Assembly (NCBI GenBank): GCA_938002605.1
Contig: CALLAF010000021.1
Location: 1 to 64,000 of the forward strand
Origin: an uncultured Paracoccaceae bacterium
GTDB lineage: Bacteria > Pseudomonadota > Alphaproteobacteria > Rhodobacterales > Rhodobacteraceae
Length of the DNA: 64,000 bases
Direction of reading: 5' to 3'
Every line of letters begins with the position of its first letter. The stretch's first letter is position 1. Positions 45,186 to 54,167 of the stretch are shown here, one piece after another. The notes below the pieces were generated by a model, which ran no database searches, was not told where the DNA came from, and was given only the letters and a program-made list of their open reading frames with translations. The position numbers were made by a program, and so were the translations under genes.

Positions 45186-46427
45186 CTAATCTGGCATAAA
45201 TGTTTCAAGCCCATTATCTGAGAGCTTAAACGTCGCGCCGTTATCAAATGCTTGTCTGCACGCCCATGTTATGTGCATGAGCGCGCCGCGCCTGCCATTA
45301 TGCCAAGCAAACGGGCGGATCGCGGTTAACCGCTGACAAACAAGGTCGGTGTAAGTACGTGCCAGATCTTTTGATTTCTTTTCCAAAAGTGCCGTTTGCT
45401 GTTCGGATAGCCCCTTGGATTGAACTGACGCGCATTGGATGACGTCTAACAGGGTTTGAATAAGACCTGCCAACGCGACAGGATCGTTACGGCCAATATC
45501 TGCAAGGTCAAGAATGCCTTGATGAAATAGTTGCGTATCCATGTCTAACAAGACAAAATCGCCTGATCGCAGTGGTTCCAAATACATGGAAGCATAGGCA
45601 GCTGAGCCGGTGTGCTCTTTTGTACGAAGGGCTGCTTTTTGCGCTGCAATGTGCAGGCGCTGCGATGACCCATACCAGCGTGGCAATAGTTTATACCCGT
45701 ATTGTCGATGCGGGGTTTGGTTGTGCGGATCAAGTGATGACCACGTGTGATAGGTATCATCTAAGTTCTTGTCGGCATCGGGAACAAAGCTAAGCAATTC
45801 AAAATGGGCCGAGGCGAGGAGAGGTGAATTTAGAGTTTCTGGATCCGCCTGGCCAAGCAACCACGTCGCTTTTTCAAACCGTTGTTCCATTATTGCCCAA
45901 CCAGAATCGCTGACGTTATGGGCATATTCAGGGCCACGTGCCGCCCAACCTTGGGCCATGCGCACATGAGCAGCAAGAACAACAAATATGTATTTATCGC
46001 TGTGTATGGCTGCGAGGTCTTCCATCTTTTGTGCGATGTCGTCTTCGATGATCGCCGTTCTGACGTACTGGCAATAGCTTGCTTGAATGTATCCAGAACT
46101 GACCCGGTCAAGCACCGTATTGAGGGCAAGCTCAGCGAGGCTCTCGCCGCCAGCACATGTCGTACGGTTTTGATCCCATTGTTGCATCAACACCGCCAGT
46201 TTAACCCAAGCTTCTGCATCGACGAGCGCGCGCGTTTTCTCGATTGCCTCGTCTTGTGTGTCTTGCATGGGCGAGGTGGTGACAACTTTGAAGTCTATAC
46301 GGTCGATATGTTCATCATCGGCGAGCGACGGCGGGTCTTTGGGAGTCGGAAAGAAAAACGAAAATATACCTTTCGCGGCCCAAATAGGAGCCACAAAAAT
46401 AAAGACACACAGGCCTAAAAGTATCAT
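45186..46427 (-). CDS. Protein of unknown function with N-terminal membrane anchor (413 aa)
   Basis: The protein starts with a membrane segment (about 1-27, MILLGLCVFIFVAPIWAAKG), followed by a soluble, mostly helical region of about 385 residues that looks like TPR-type helical repeats in its spacing of Ala and Leu (for example AAHVRMAQGWAARG and WLLGQADPE). It resembles DUF4034-type proteins, but I cannot confirm this. It lies between mdh and sucC on the same strand, with its own upstream gap of about 170 bases, so it is probably its own transcript. Function is unknown. Confidence 0.65.
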   Translation of the reverse strand: MILLGLCVFIFVAPIWAAKGIFSFFFPTPKDPPSLADDEHIDRIDFKVVTTSPMQDTQDEAIEKTRALVDAEAWVKLAVLMQQWDQNRTTCAGGESLAELALNTVLDRVSSGYIQASYCQYVRTAIIEDDIAQKMEDLAAIHSDKYIFVVLAAHVRMAQGWAARGPEYAHNVSDSGWAIMEQRFEKATWLLGQADPETLNSPLLASAHFELLSFVPDADKNLDDTYHTWSSLDPHNQTPHRQYGYKLLPRWYGSSQRLHIAAQKAALRTKEHTGSAAYASMYLEPLRSGDFVLLDMDTQLFHQGILDLADIGRNDPVALAGLIQTLLDVIQCASVQSKGLSEQQTALLEKKSKDLARTYTDLVCQRLTAIRPFAWHNGRRGALMHITWACRQAFDNGATFKLSDNGLETFMPD

Positions 46428-46550
46428 GCCTGCGCTCTTATACTAGGTTGGACGATTCTTTGCAGAAGATACTTGCCGTTGCATTGATATACTCTTGTTG
46501 AATGGGATGCAGCTTTAAGCAACTATAAGGCGATTTTTGGGCAGGACATA

Positions 46551-46580
46551 AAAAAGGGTGCCGAGAGCGACACCCTTTTT
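46551..46580 (-). terminator. Rho-independent terminator after mdh
   Basis: AAAAAGGGTG (46551-46560) pairs with CACCCTTTTT (46571-46580) around a 10-base loop. It lies 20 bases after the mdh stop, and the AAAAA arm gives a T run on the minus strand. Confidence 0.9.
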
Positions 46581-46600
46581 AAGTTAGTTTTGTATGTCAG

Positions 46601-47707
<1,107 letters not shown>

Positions 47708-47722
47708 TTAAGAGGCGTGGCC

Positions 47723-48478
47723 GTGTTCGAACTTGACTGGTATTTTTTCGCGGCGGGTATCCCAGCGATGGTCTTTGCAGGCATATCACGGGGCGGATTC
47801 GGTGGTGGGGTCGCCTTTGTCGGGGGTGCGATTCTGGCGCTGGTCGTACCGCCGGGGGCCGCGCTTGCCATTGTGTTGCCCCTATACATGCTAGTTGATG
47901 TGGCGACGATGAAAGCCTATTGGCGCAAATGGGATTGGCCATCGGCCAAGGGTCTGATCCAAGGCGCGCTACCCGGCGTCATTTTTGCCCTTTGGGTTTA
48001 TACAGTCGTTGACGCGGATTTTTTTCGACTGTTGATTGGATTTGTTTGCATTGGATTTGTTGGGTTTCAGTGGGCACGGGCGCTTGGATGGTTCAGGCGC
48101 GACGATGTTCCGTTTTCGCGCAATGTCGCGCGCTTTGCGGGGTTCGTCAGCGGTTTTACCAGCTTCATAAGCCATGCAGGTGGGCCGCCAGCAACCGTTT
48201 ACCTGCTGTCACAAGGGCTAAGTAAAACGGCATATCAAGCAACAATGGTGGTCACATTTTGGGTCGTGAATTGGATGAAGGTCATGCCCTATGCGTTCTT
48301 GGGCATCTTCACTTGGGACACGCTTATTGGCAGCCTTGCGCTGGCCCCATTTGCACTGCTGGGCGGATGGATTGGGGTGCGCGCCCATGACGTGGTGCCA
48401 GAACGGCTGTTCTTTGGGCTGACCTATGTCTTGCTGGTGCTGACAGGCGCGCGGCTGATTTGGGTGGCTGTGAGCTAG
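47723..48478 (+). CDS. TSUP family transporter (TauE/SafE type)
   Basis: The 251-residue protein has seven to eight membrane segments and the TSUP opening pattern FAGISRGGFGGGVAFVGG, with the repeated motif in the second half (GFTSFISHAGGPPATVYLL). Family members export sulfite, sulfoacetate or related organosulfonates, or move other anions; the substrate here is unknown. Both possible starts are GTG; I prefer 47723, which has AGAGG 6 bases upstream. It is a single gene. Confidence 0.85.
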   Translation: MFELDWYFFAAGIPAMVFAGISRGGFGGGVAFVGGAILALVVPPGAALAIVLPLYMLVDVATMKAYWRKWDWPSAKGLIQGALPGVIFALWVYTVVDADFFRLLIGFVCIGFVGFQWARALGWFRRDDVPFSRNVARFAGFVSGFTSFISHAGGPPATVYLLSQGLSKTAYQATMVVTFWVVNWMKVMPYAFLGIFTWDTLIGSLALAPFALLGGWIGVRAHDVVPERLFFGLTYVLLVLTGARLIWVAVS

Positions 48479-48590
48479 AGGCTTGCCCCGATGCTTTGCG
48501 GTTATACAACCTAAATTGAGTGTTTGAAATTTTCGCCCAATACTTGAGTTATTGCAATCAAGACCAACCGTTATCGACATGAGGTCATAT

Positions 48591-49019
48591 ATGAAGATCA
48601 GCCCACTAAGACACTTTGGCTTAGCAACAAGCATGCTGGGGTTGACATTAATCGCAAGCCCTCTTGTCGCCAAACAGCCGGGAAGTGACTACCCAGTGTA
48701 TATTGGTGTCGTTACAGACATCGATGAGAATGGTGCGTTTCATCTTTTTCGGGTTGAGGCGGACTTCTATCTTGGTGGCAGGGTATTCACTGAATCCTTT
48801 CTTTCCAATGGGGCCGCCACATTGGTTGGCCAGCGCGTTCGCTGTAGGGACGTCAACACCGTCTTAGACGAACGTGATGGGGTCAAAGTGCAGTGTTCTT
48901 TTGTGTATGGCGAACACCACGGTCGAGATATTCACGAGTACTTCACCGAAATAGACGCAATAGAATTCTATTGTGAACCGTTTCCCCCCGAATCCCCATT
49001 CTATTTGGAAAACTGTTAG
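48591..49019 (+). CDS. Exported protein of unknown function (142 aa)
   Basis: A signal peptide (about 1-27, ending SPLVA) is followed by a small domain with three Cys residues in its second half (VRCRD, VQCSF) and FYCEPFPPES with a final Cys. The cysteines probably form disulphides in the periplasm. No family recognised. I chose the ATG at 48591 because GAGGT lies 7 bases upstream; an ATG 12 bases earlier is in frame. Confidence 0.6.
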   Translation: MKISPLRHFGLATSMLGLTLIASPLVAKQPGSDYPVYIGVVTDIDENGAFHLFRVEADFYLGGRVFTESFLSNGAATLVGQRVRCRDVNTVLDERDGVKVQCSFVYGEHHGRDIHEYFTEIDAIEFYCEPFPPESPFYLENC

Positions 49020-49273
49020 TGAGAAGCAGCAACAGCTATAGTCAGATAGTCTAAAGTGCGGATGAGAGGGCTATCAAGATACGGCTCTCGCTACCGCCCC
49101 ATTGTAGCCAGCGTGAGAGCAAGCATCTTGAGCTGATGTGTCGCTAGCGGTACGCATAAATACCTGGACGGGTCAGTACTTCCTTGATGAATTGCCGCGC
49201 TGCGGCATATTTTCTCTTGAACTATCATTTAATTTCTGGCCATGTATGCGCAATTTTATTGCGAGGACATATC

Positions 49274-50116
49274 ATGCAGACCCGCCCTTTCCGTTCGGCT
49301 CTTTATATTCCCGGCTCTAAACCGCGTGCGCTGGATAAGGCGCGCGGCTTGCCTGTGGATGTCATCTTGTTTGATCTTGAGGATGCCGTGGCACCTGACG
49401 CGAAGGTCGAGGCACGCGCCACCTTGGCGGATGCATTGGCACAGGGCGGGTATGGTCCGCGATTGAAAATCGTGCGGATGAACGGGCTAGATACAGACTG
49501 GGGCGCGGATGATGCGGCAGCTATTGCTGCGATGGATTGTGATGCGATCCTATTGCCCAAGGTGAATAGCGTGGCCGATCTGGATGCACTTGCTGCATTG
49601 GTGCCGGACCTGCCGATCTGGGCAATGATGGAAACCCCGCAAGGGATATTAAATGCTGCCAGTATCGCGGCCCATCCGCGTATGGCTGGGTTTGTACTGG
49701 GTACGAATGATCTGGCCAAAGACCTGAACGCGCGCGGGCGGGCGGCGATGATCACTTCGCTACAGCTGTGCGTGCTCGCGGCCAAAGCCGCAGGTATCGT
49801 GGTGCTAGATGGCGTGTATAATGCGTTTAAAGATGACGACGGGTTGCAGGCCGAATGCACCGAGGGGCGTGATATGGGGTTCGATGGCAAGACATTGATC
49901 CACCCCGCCCAAGTTGCGATTACCAATGCGGCCTTTGGTCCGAGCGCTGAAGATATCGATCTTGCGCGTCGTCAGATCGCCGCCTTTGATGCCGCCGCCG
50001 CCGAAGGGCAGGGTGTGGCTGTGGTTGATGGGCGCATCGTTGAGAACTTGCATATTGTCACTGCGCGGGCGACGTTGGCGAAAGCTGACGCCATCACCGC
50101 ATTGGAGACACCGTGA
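49274..50116 (+). CDS. mcl2: HpcH/HpaI-type CoA ester lyase, probable (3S)-malyl-CoA thioesterase
   Basis: The 280-residue protein has the CitE/HpcH fold: RSALYIPGSKPRALDKA at the N-terminus, FDLEDAVAPD with the Mg2+ Asp/Glu, METPQGILN and FVLGTNDLAKD. In Rhodobacter sphaeroides Mcl2 hydrolyses (3S)-malyl-CoA to malate in the ethylmalonyl-CoA pathway, and gene order mcl2-nnrU-DUF1737-mch is as seen here, so this assignment is better supported than malyl-CoA lyase (Mcl1). GAGGA lies 7 bases before the ATG. The end overlaps the next gene by 4 bases. Confidence 0.82.
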   Translation: MQTRPFRSALYIPGSKPRALDKARGLPVDVILFDLEDAVAPDAKVEARATLADALAQGGYGPRLKIVRMNGLDTDWGADDAAAIAAMDCDAILLPKVNSVADLDALAALVPDLPIWAMMETPQGILNAASIAAHPRMAGFVLGTNDLAKDLNARGRAAMITSLQLCVLAAKAAGIVVLDGVYNAFKDDDGLQAECTEGRDMGFDGKTLIHPAQVAITNAAFGPSAEDIDLARRQIAAFDAAAAEGQGVAVVDGRIVENLHIVTARATLAKADAITALETP

Positions 50117-50658
50117 TACTACTTATCCTTGGACTTGCCCTATGGGTTGGGGTTCACTTTTGGAAACGGCTTGCCCCGGCGCACCGCGCCAAATTTGGTG
50201 ATCAGGGCAAAATGGCCGTGGCTATTGGCGCTGTTGTTGGGCTGATTTTGATGATCATCGGGTACCGCACTTCCCAAGGCACCTATTATTGGGGCCGCAC
50301 GCCAGCACTGGTGGGGATCAACAACCTTTTGATGTTGCTTGCATTTTATCTTTTTGCGGCGTCCGGATCAAAGGCCCGGATCACCCAATACATCCGCCAT
50401 CCGCAGTTGACCGCCGTGATGATCTGGGCGCTTGCGCATTTGATCGTCAATGGCGACACCCCATCGTTTGTTCTGTTTGGTGGGTTGCTTGTTTGGGCAA
50501 GCTCCGAAGTGCAGCTGATCAACCGTGCGCAACCTGATTGGACGCCGGGCCCAGCCGTACCCATGAAAAAAGAAATCACCGCCCTTGTTGCCACCGTTGT
50601 CGTCTTTGCTGTTGTGGCGGGCGTGCATGTGGCGCTGGGCTATAACCCGTTTGGATAA
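50113..50658 (+). CDS. NnrU family membrane protein
   Basis: The 181-residue protein has six membrane segments with the family regions LWVGVHFWKRL at the start and YIRHPQLTAVMIWALAHL in the middle. NnrU was named for a link to denitrification genes, but the function is unknown and related proteins act in carotenoid or haem-type pathways. It starts with GTG sharing the mcl2 stop (GTGA), so its translation is coupled to mcl2. Confidence 0.85.
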   Translation: MILLILGLALWVGVHFWKRLAPAHRAKFGDQGKMAVAIGAVVGLILMIIGYRTSQGTYYWGRTPALVGINNLLMLLAFYLFAASGSKARITQYIRHPQLTAVMIWALAHLIVNGDTPSFVLFGGLLVWASSEVQLINRAQPDWTPGPAVPMKKEITALVATVVVFAVVAGVHVALGYNPFG

Positions 50659-50661
50659 ATC

Positions 50662-50865
50662 ATGAAAATCTACCGTTTGTTGACCGAAGACGACACATCT
50701 GCGTTTTGCCACAAGGTGTCCTTGGCCCTGTCAAAAGGCTGGGAGCTGCACGGCAGCCCCACCTATGCGTTTGATCAGGCCAATGGCGTGATGCGCTGCG
50801 GGCAAGCCGTGACCAAGGATATCGACACGCCCTACACACCGGACATGAAGTTAGGCGAGCAATGA
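50662..50865 (+). CDS. DUF1737 family small protein (67 aa)
   Basis: This short protein (MKIYRLLTEDDTSAFCHKVS... then LSKGWELHGSPTYAF) has the DUF1737 pattern, in which a beta strand and the GWxLxGSP-type motif form a small alpha/beta fold. The function is unknown. It lies 3 bases after nnrU and overlaps mch by 4 bases (ATGA), inside the ethylmalonyl-CoA pathway unit. Confidence 0.82.
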   Translation: MKIYRLLTEDDTSAFCHKVSLALSKGWELHGSPTYAFDQANGVMRCGQAVTKDIDTPYTPDMKLGEQ

Positions 50866-51887
50866 GCAAAACAAATACAGGCCGTTTTTTCGAGGATTAT
50901 GCCGTTGGTGACGTGATCACCCATGCGGTGCCCCGCACGATCAAGATGGGTGAACGGGCGCTATATCACGCGCTTTACCCCGCCCGCCACGCGTTGCATT
51001 CGTCGGATCAATTCGCGCAAAGCTGCGGCCTGCCGTTTAGCCCTCTGGATGACCTTGTGACCTTTCATACCGTATTCGGGAAAACAGTGCCCGATGTGTC
51101 GCTGAACGCGGTTGCAAATCTTGGCTACGCCGAAGGCCGCTGGGAAACGCCGCTGTGGCCCGGTGATACAATCACCGCCACATCCGAGGTGATTGGCGTT
51201 AAACAAAACTCGAACGGCAAAAGCGGTGTTGTTTGGGTGCGCACCACGGGGCGCAATCAGCACGGCGAAGTGCTGATGTCTTACGTGCGTTGGGTCATGG
51301 TGCGTAAACGCGGAGATGGCCCCGCGCCTGAAACGGTGATCCCTGATTTGAACAGCGCAGTTCCGGCGGCTGATCTTGTCATCCCGCGTGGCCTTGATTT
51401 CAGCGCATATGACTTCGCACTGGCAGGAGAGCCGCACCGCCTGTCTGATTATGCCGTCGGCGAAGTCATCGACCATGTGGACGGTGTCACCATAGAAGAG
51501 GCCGAACATATGCTCGCGACCCGGCTGTGGCAGAACACGGCCAAGGTCCATTTTGATGCGACCAATCGACCAGATGGCAAGCGCCTTATTTATGGCGGGC
51601 ACGTGATTTCAATGGCGCGGGCGCTGTCGTTTAATGGGCTGGCCAACGCGCAGATGATTGTTGCGCTGAACGGCGGTGCCCATGCCAACCCGTGTTTCGC
51701 AGGTGATACAGTGCGGGCATGGTCCGAGGTTGTAGATATCGCCGAAACATCCGCGCCGGGCGTCGGTGCGATCCGGCTAAGGCTGGTTGCAACCAAGGGC
51801 GCGGCGGGTGTTCTGCGCACGGATGATGGAAAATACCACCCCGATGTGCTGCTTGATTTGGACTATTGGGCGTTGATGCCGGAGTGA
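50862..51887 (+). CDS. mch: Mesaconyl-CoA hydratase (MaoC-like, double hot-dog)
   Basis: Mch hydrates mesaconyl-CoA to beta-methylmalyl-CoA in the ethylmalonyl-CoA pathway for acetyl-CoA assimilation. The 341-residue protein has two MaoC-type hot-dog domains: FFEDYAVGDVITHAVPRT in the first and EPHRLSDYAVGEVIDHVDG in the second, a layout and length typical of Mch. With mcl2 three genes upstream and ecm at 61972-63933, this supports a working ethylmalonyl-CoA pathway. Confidence 0.9.
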   Translation: MSKTNTGRFFEDYAVGDVITHAVPRTIKMGERALYHALYPARHALHSSDQFAQSCGLPFSPLDDLVTFHTVFGKTVPDVSLNAVANLGYAEGRWETPLWPGDTITATSEVIGVKQNSNGKSGVVWVRTTGRNQHGEVLMSYVRWVMVRKRGDGPAPETVIPDLNSAVPAADLVIPRGLDFSAYDFALAGEPHRLSDYAVGEVIDHVDGVTIEEAEHMLATRLWQNTAKVHFDATNRPDGKRLIYGGHVISMARALSFNGLANAQMIVALNGGAHANPCFAGDTVRAWSEVVDIAETSAPGVGAIRLRLVATKGAAGVLRTDDGKYHPDVLLDLDYWALMPE

Positions 51888-52252
51888 ACAGGCAGCCCAC
51901 CCTCGCTATGGTTGTCGATGTCTGATATGTGGGACAAAGTGTGAATTCGCCGCAGTTGTGCCAAAGTCTGCTTTGGGAAAAGCTGGGCCCTAAAAATGGC
52001 CGTTACCGCCAGTGATATAGACGCTGAATATTGGCAAGCTGGGTCCGAGCAGCGATAATTTTAAGGAGTTCATTTCGACAACACTCGGCAAGAAAACCGC
52101 AAACTATGCAATTCTACTTTGCCCAAAGTGTAGAAAAAACTGCCATTGACAGCAGTGTGAAACCTGAGCTTGATTTATCCTTGATAAGGCATCAGAAATA
52201 CCAGGAATCTGAGGCCACTTTGACAAACGTTTGCTAAAAGGAAACAAAACTG
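51888..52252. other. Low-GC intergenic region after mch
   Basis: This 365-base stretch is more AT-rich than mch. A short ORF at 52031-52237 is open, but it has no good ribosome binding site and its product looks random. I see no RNA gene or clear terminator here. Confidence 0.5.
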
Positions 52253-53011
52253 ATGGGTGAGGAAAGAGGCGATGAACCTGATGAAGCAGGGCATGTGTCA
52301 ATGGATCAAAAATGGCAGAAGGCGGCTGCAATTGCTACGGTTTTAACCCTTGTTTCCTCCACTTTGATAGGTGGCTACGGTGTTTTCCTCGGCAGCCGAG
52401 CCTTGGAAGCGGCAACATCTTTTGAGAGCCTCAAAGTACGCCCCTTGTTCGAATACACATATTCGACCTGGATGGAGGGGGGGGCAACAGTCTCGTTCAC
52501 AAACTTGGGCTTCGGTCCGGGGGTGATAAAGGATGTAACAGCTTACTACGAGAATGCGGTGGGACAGGCTGTTTGGTTTTCTTACGGAAGTAAAGGGGCG
52601 AGGTTTAGAAACGACCAACCCCTCAATCTGTGGACGTATCTGGGTGTGCCTGCGGTCAACGAAGGCCCGCAGAGCCCGCTATTAGCAAATTGGCCTTGGT
52701 ACAACTCAATTTATGGGCCTGGAGAAAGCGTTAAGTTTGTAACAGTTCCCCCAATTGAAAGTATGCCGGCGGATTGGAGAAATCGATACGAAGTGGTCTT
52801 AACGCAAGCTATTTCTACCCTTAGGATTTGCTTTGTATATGAATCTCTCGATGGTGTGAGTATCAACGACCTCATACAGGGCAAGTGCCACTTGGGACCG
52901 CAGCGCGGGGATATTGTATATCGGGGTGGAGAGGAGTTCATTGTTTTGGATGAGAGCGAGTCGCTAGTAGAACTCACTGATTTTGGCTATGTGGCCGTCG
53001 TTGAAGAATAG
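52253..53011 (+). CDS. Membrane-anchored protein of unknown function (252 aa, low GC)
   Basis: A hydrophobic segment at about residues 24-46 (AAAIATVLTLVSSTLIGGYG) follows a short charged N-terminus. The rest (about 200 residues) is a soluble domain with beta-rich sequences (ATVSFTNLGFGPGVIKDV) and a C-terminal segment VYRGGEEFIVLDESESLVEL. No family recognised. AAGGA lies 11 bases before the ATG; another Met at residue 17 is possible. Base composition is lower in GC than mch and sdhC, so it may be an insertion between the two conserved units. Confidence 0.62.
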   Translation: MGEERGDEPDEAGHVSMDQKWQKAAAIATVLTLVSSTLIGGYGVFLGSRALEAATSFESLKVRPLFEYTYSTWMEGGATVSFTNLGFGPGVIKDVTAYYENAVGQAVWFSYGSKGARFRNDQPLNLWTYLGVPAVNEGPQSPLLANWPWYNSIYGPGESVKFVTVPPIESMPADWRNRYEVVLTQAISTLRICFVYESLDGVSINDLIQGKCHLGPQRGDIVYRGGEEFIVLDESESLVELTDFGYVAVVEE

Positions 53012-53202
53012 CGGACAATCATCGCAAGCGCAGCATCAGTAGCTTTGGGTTCAATGCTGCCGTTCGCTGCGCGTAGCAGATGTTCGGGAGCTGTCTTGTT
53101 GTGTCCGTTGGTTGTTGTATAGCTTTAGCACGTGTTAGCGGTCTTATTGCAAAGTGTAGTTGGTTATCTCTGAATATTTCTGACTAAATAACTCGGCTTT
53201 CT

Positions 53203-53240
53203 ATTTGTGATCACATGGAAAAAATGTGTGATCACAAATG
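53203..53240 (+). promoter_or_regulatory. Paired TGTGATCACA operators upstream of the sdh operon
   Basis: Core palindromes at 53206-53215 and 53227-53236 are 21 bp apart centre to centre, exactly as at the suc operon, again with mirror-image flanks (ATTTGTGATCACA and TGTGATCACAAATG). They lie about 140 bases upstream of sdhC. The rest of the 362-base gap between 53012 and 53373 is AT-rich and otherwise without genes. Confidence 0.7.
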
Positions 53241-53373
53241 CCGAATTTTTCCAAAATTGCGGCAATTATTCACAGTTTATCCATCTTACTTTGCGTGACT
53301 CTTGGCTGGAATTGGTGCAAAAAAGACCAAAGGCGCAACCGAAATGGCAGCCGAGCCAAAGAAGGGAACATTC

Positions 53374-53763
53374 ATGGCCGACAATAAACAGGACAACCGT
53401 CCTCTGTCACCGTTCATGATCGGGCAATATTACCGACCGCAGTGGACCTCTATGTCGTCAATCTTTACGCGGATCACCGGGCTCTCGCTGCTGGTTGCGT
53501 CGCTGATGATCGTTTGGTGGTTTGTTGCCGCCGCATCTGGCCCCGAAGCATTTGCAACTGCAAATGGATTTATCACCAGCTGGTTCGGTGATTTGATCTT
53601 GTTCTTCTCAACTTGGGCGATGTTCTACCACATGCTGTTTGGTATTCGTCACCTGATTTGGGATTCTGGTCGTATGCTTGAGGTTGATCAATCCGAAATG
53701 TACGCCCAAGCGGCGCTGGTTGGGTCCGTTTTGCTGACGATTTTTGTCGTCATCGTACTGTAA
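53374..53763 (+). CDS. sdhC: Succinate dehydrogenase cytochrome b556 subunit
   Basis: SdhC anchors succinate dehydrogenase (complex II) in the membrane and binds haem b and quinone. The 129-residue protein has the family opening RPLSPFMIGQYYRPQWTS, three membrane segments and the haem-ligand His region FYHMLFGIRHLIWD. The ATG at 53374 has GAAGGGAA upstream and gives the conserved length; upstream in-frame codons are not conserved. It is the first gene of the sdh operon. Confidence 0.93.
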   Translation: MADNKQDNRPLSPFMIGQYYRPQWTSMSSIFTRITGLSLLVASLMIVWWFVAAASGPEAFATANGFITSWFGDLILFFSTWAMFYHMLFGIRHLIWDSGRMLEVDQSEMYAQAALVGSVLLTIFVVIVL

Positions 53764-53775
53764 GGGAGACGGATC

Positions 53776-54147
53776 ATGCGATTTATCACTGACCGTAAAC
53801 GCGCTGCTGGTCTGGGGTCTGCTAAAACAGGCACTGAACATCACTGGCATATGATGGTCACCTCTGTGGCGCTTGTGCCGCTGGTGCTTATGTTCATCTT
53901 GTCTTTCGGCGCGATCCTTGGTTCGCCTTATTCCGAAGTGATTGCCTATTACCAACGCCCGTTCCCGGCGATGATTGCGATCTTAACCATGCTGGTTGGG
54001 TTCAATCACTTTGCACATGGCGCCCGTTCCACCATCGAAGATTATACCGGCGGTTTGACCCGCAAAGCTTTGATCATTGGCGTGAACTGCCTGTCTTATT
54101 CTGCTGCTGCCTTTGCGATCTTCGCAATTGTGCGCATCGCCCTTTAA
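53776..54147 (+). CDS. sdhD: Succinate dehydrogenase membrane anchor subunit
   Basis: The 123-residue protein begins RFITDRKRAAGLGSAKTGT and has three membrane segments; the His in GFNHFAHGARSTIEDY is the likely second haem ligand. It follows sdhC by 12 bases and precedes sdhA by 20 bases, the standard order. Confidence 0.93.
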   Translation: MRFITDRKRAAGLGSAKTGTEHHWHMMVTSVALVPLVLMFILSFGAILGSPYSEVIAYYQRPFPAMIAILTMLVGFNHFAHGARSTIEDYTGGLTRKALIIGVNCLSYSAAAFAIFAIVRIAL

Positions 54148-54167
54148 TTTAGCGGAGCAACAAAACA

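Noticed and set aside
52031-52237. 68-residue ORF upstream of the unknown 252-residue protein
   Set aside because: There is no convincing ribosome binding site and the sequence does not look like a protein; region left as intergenic.
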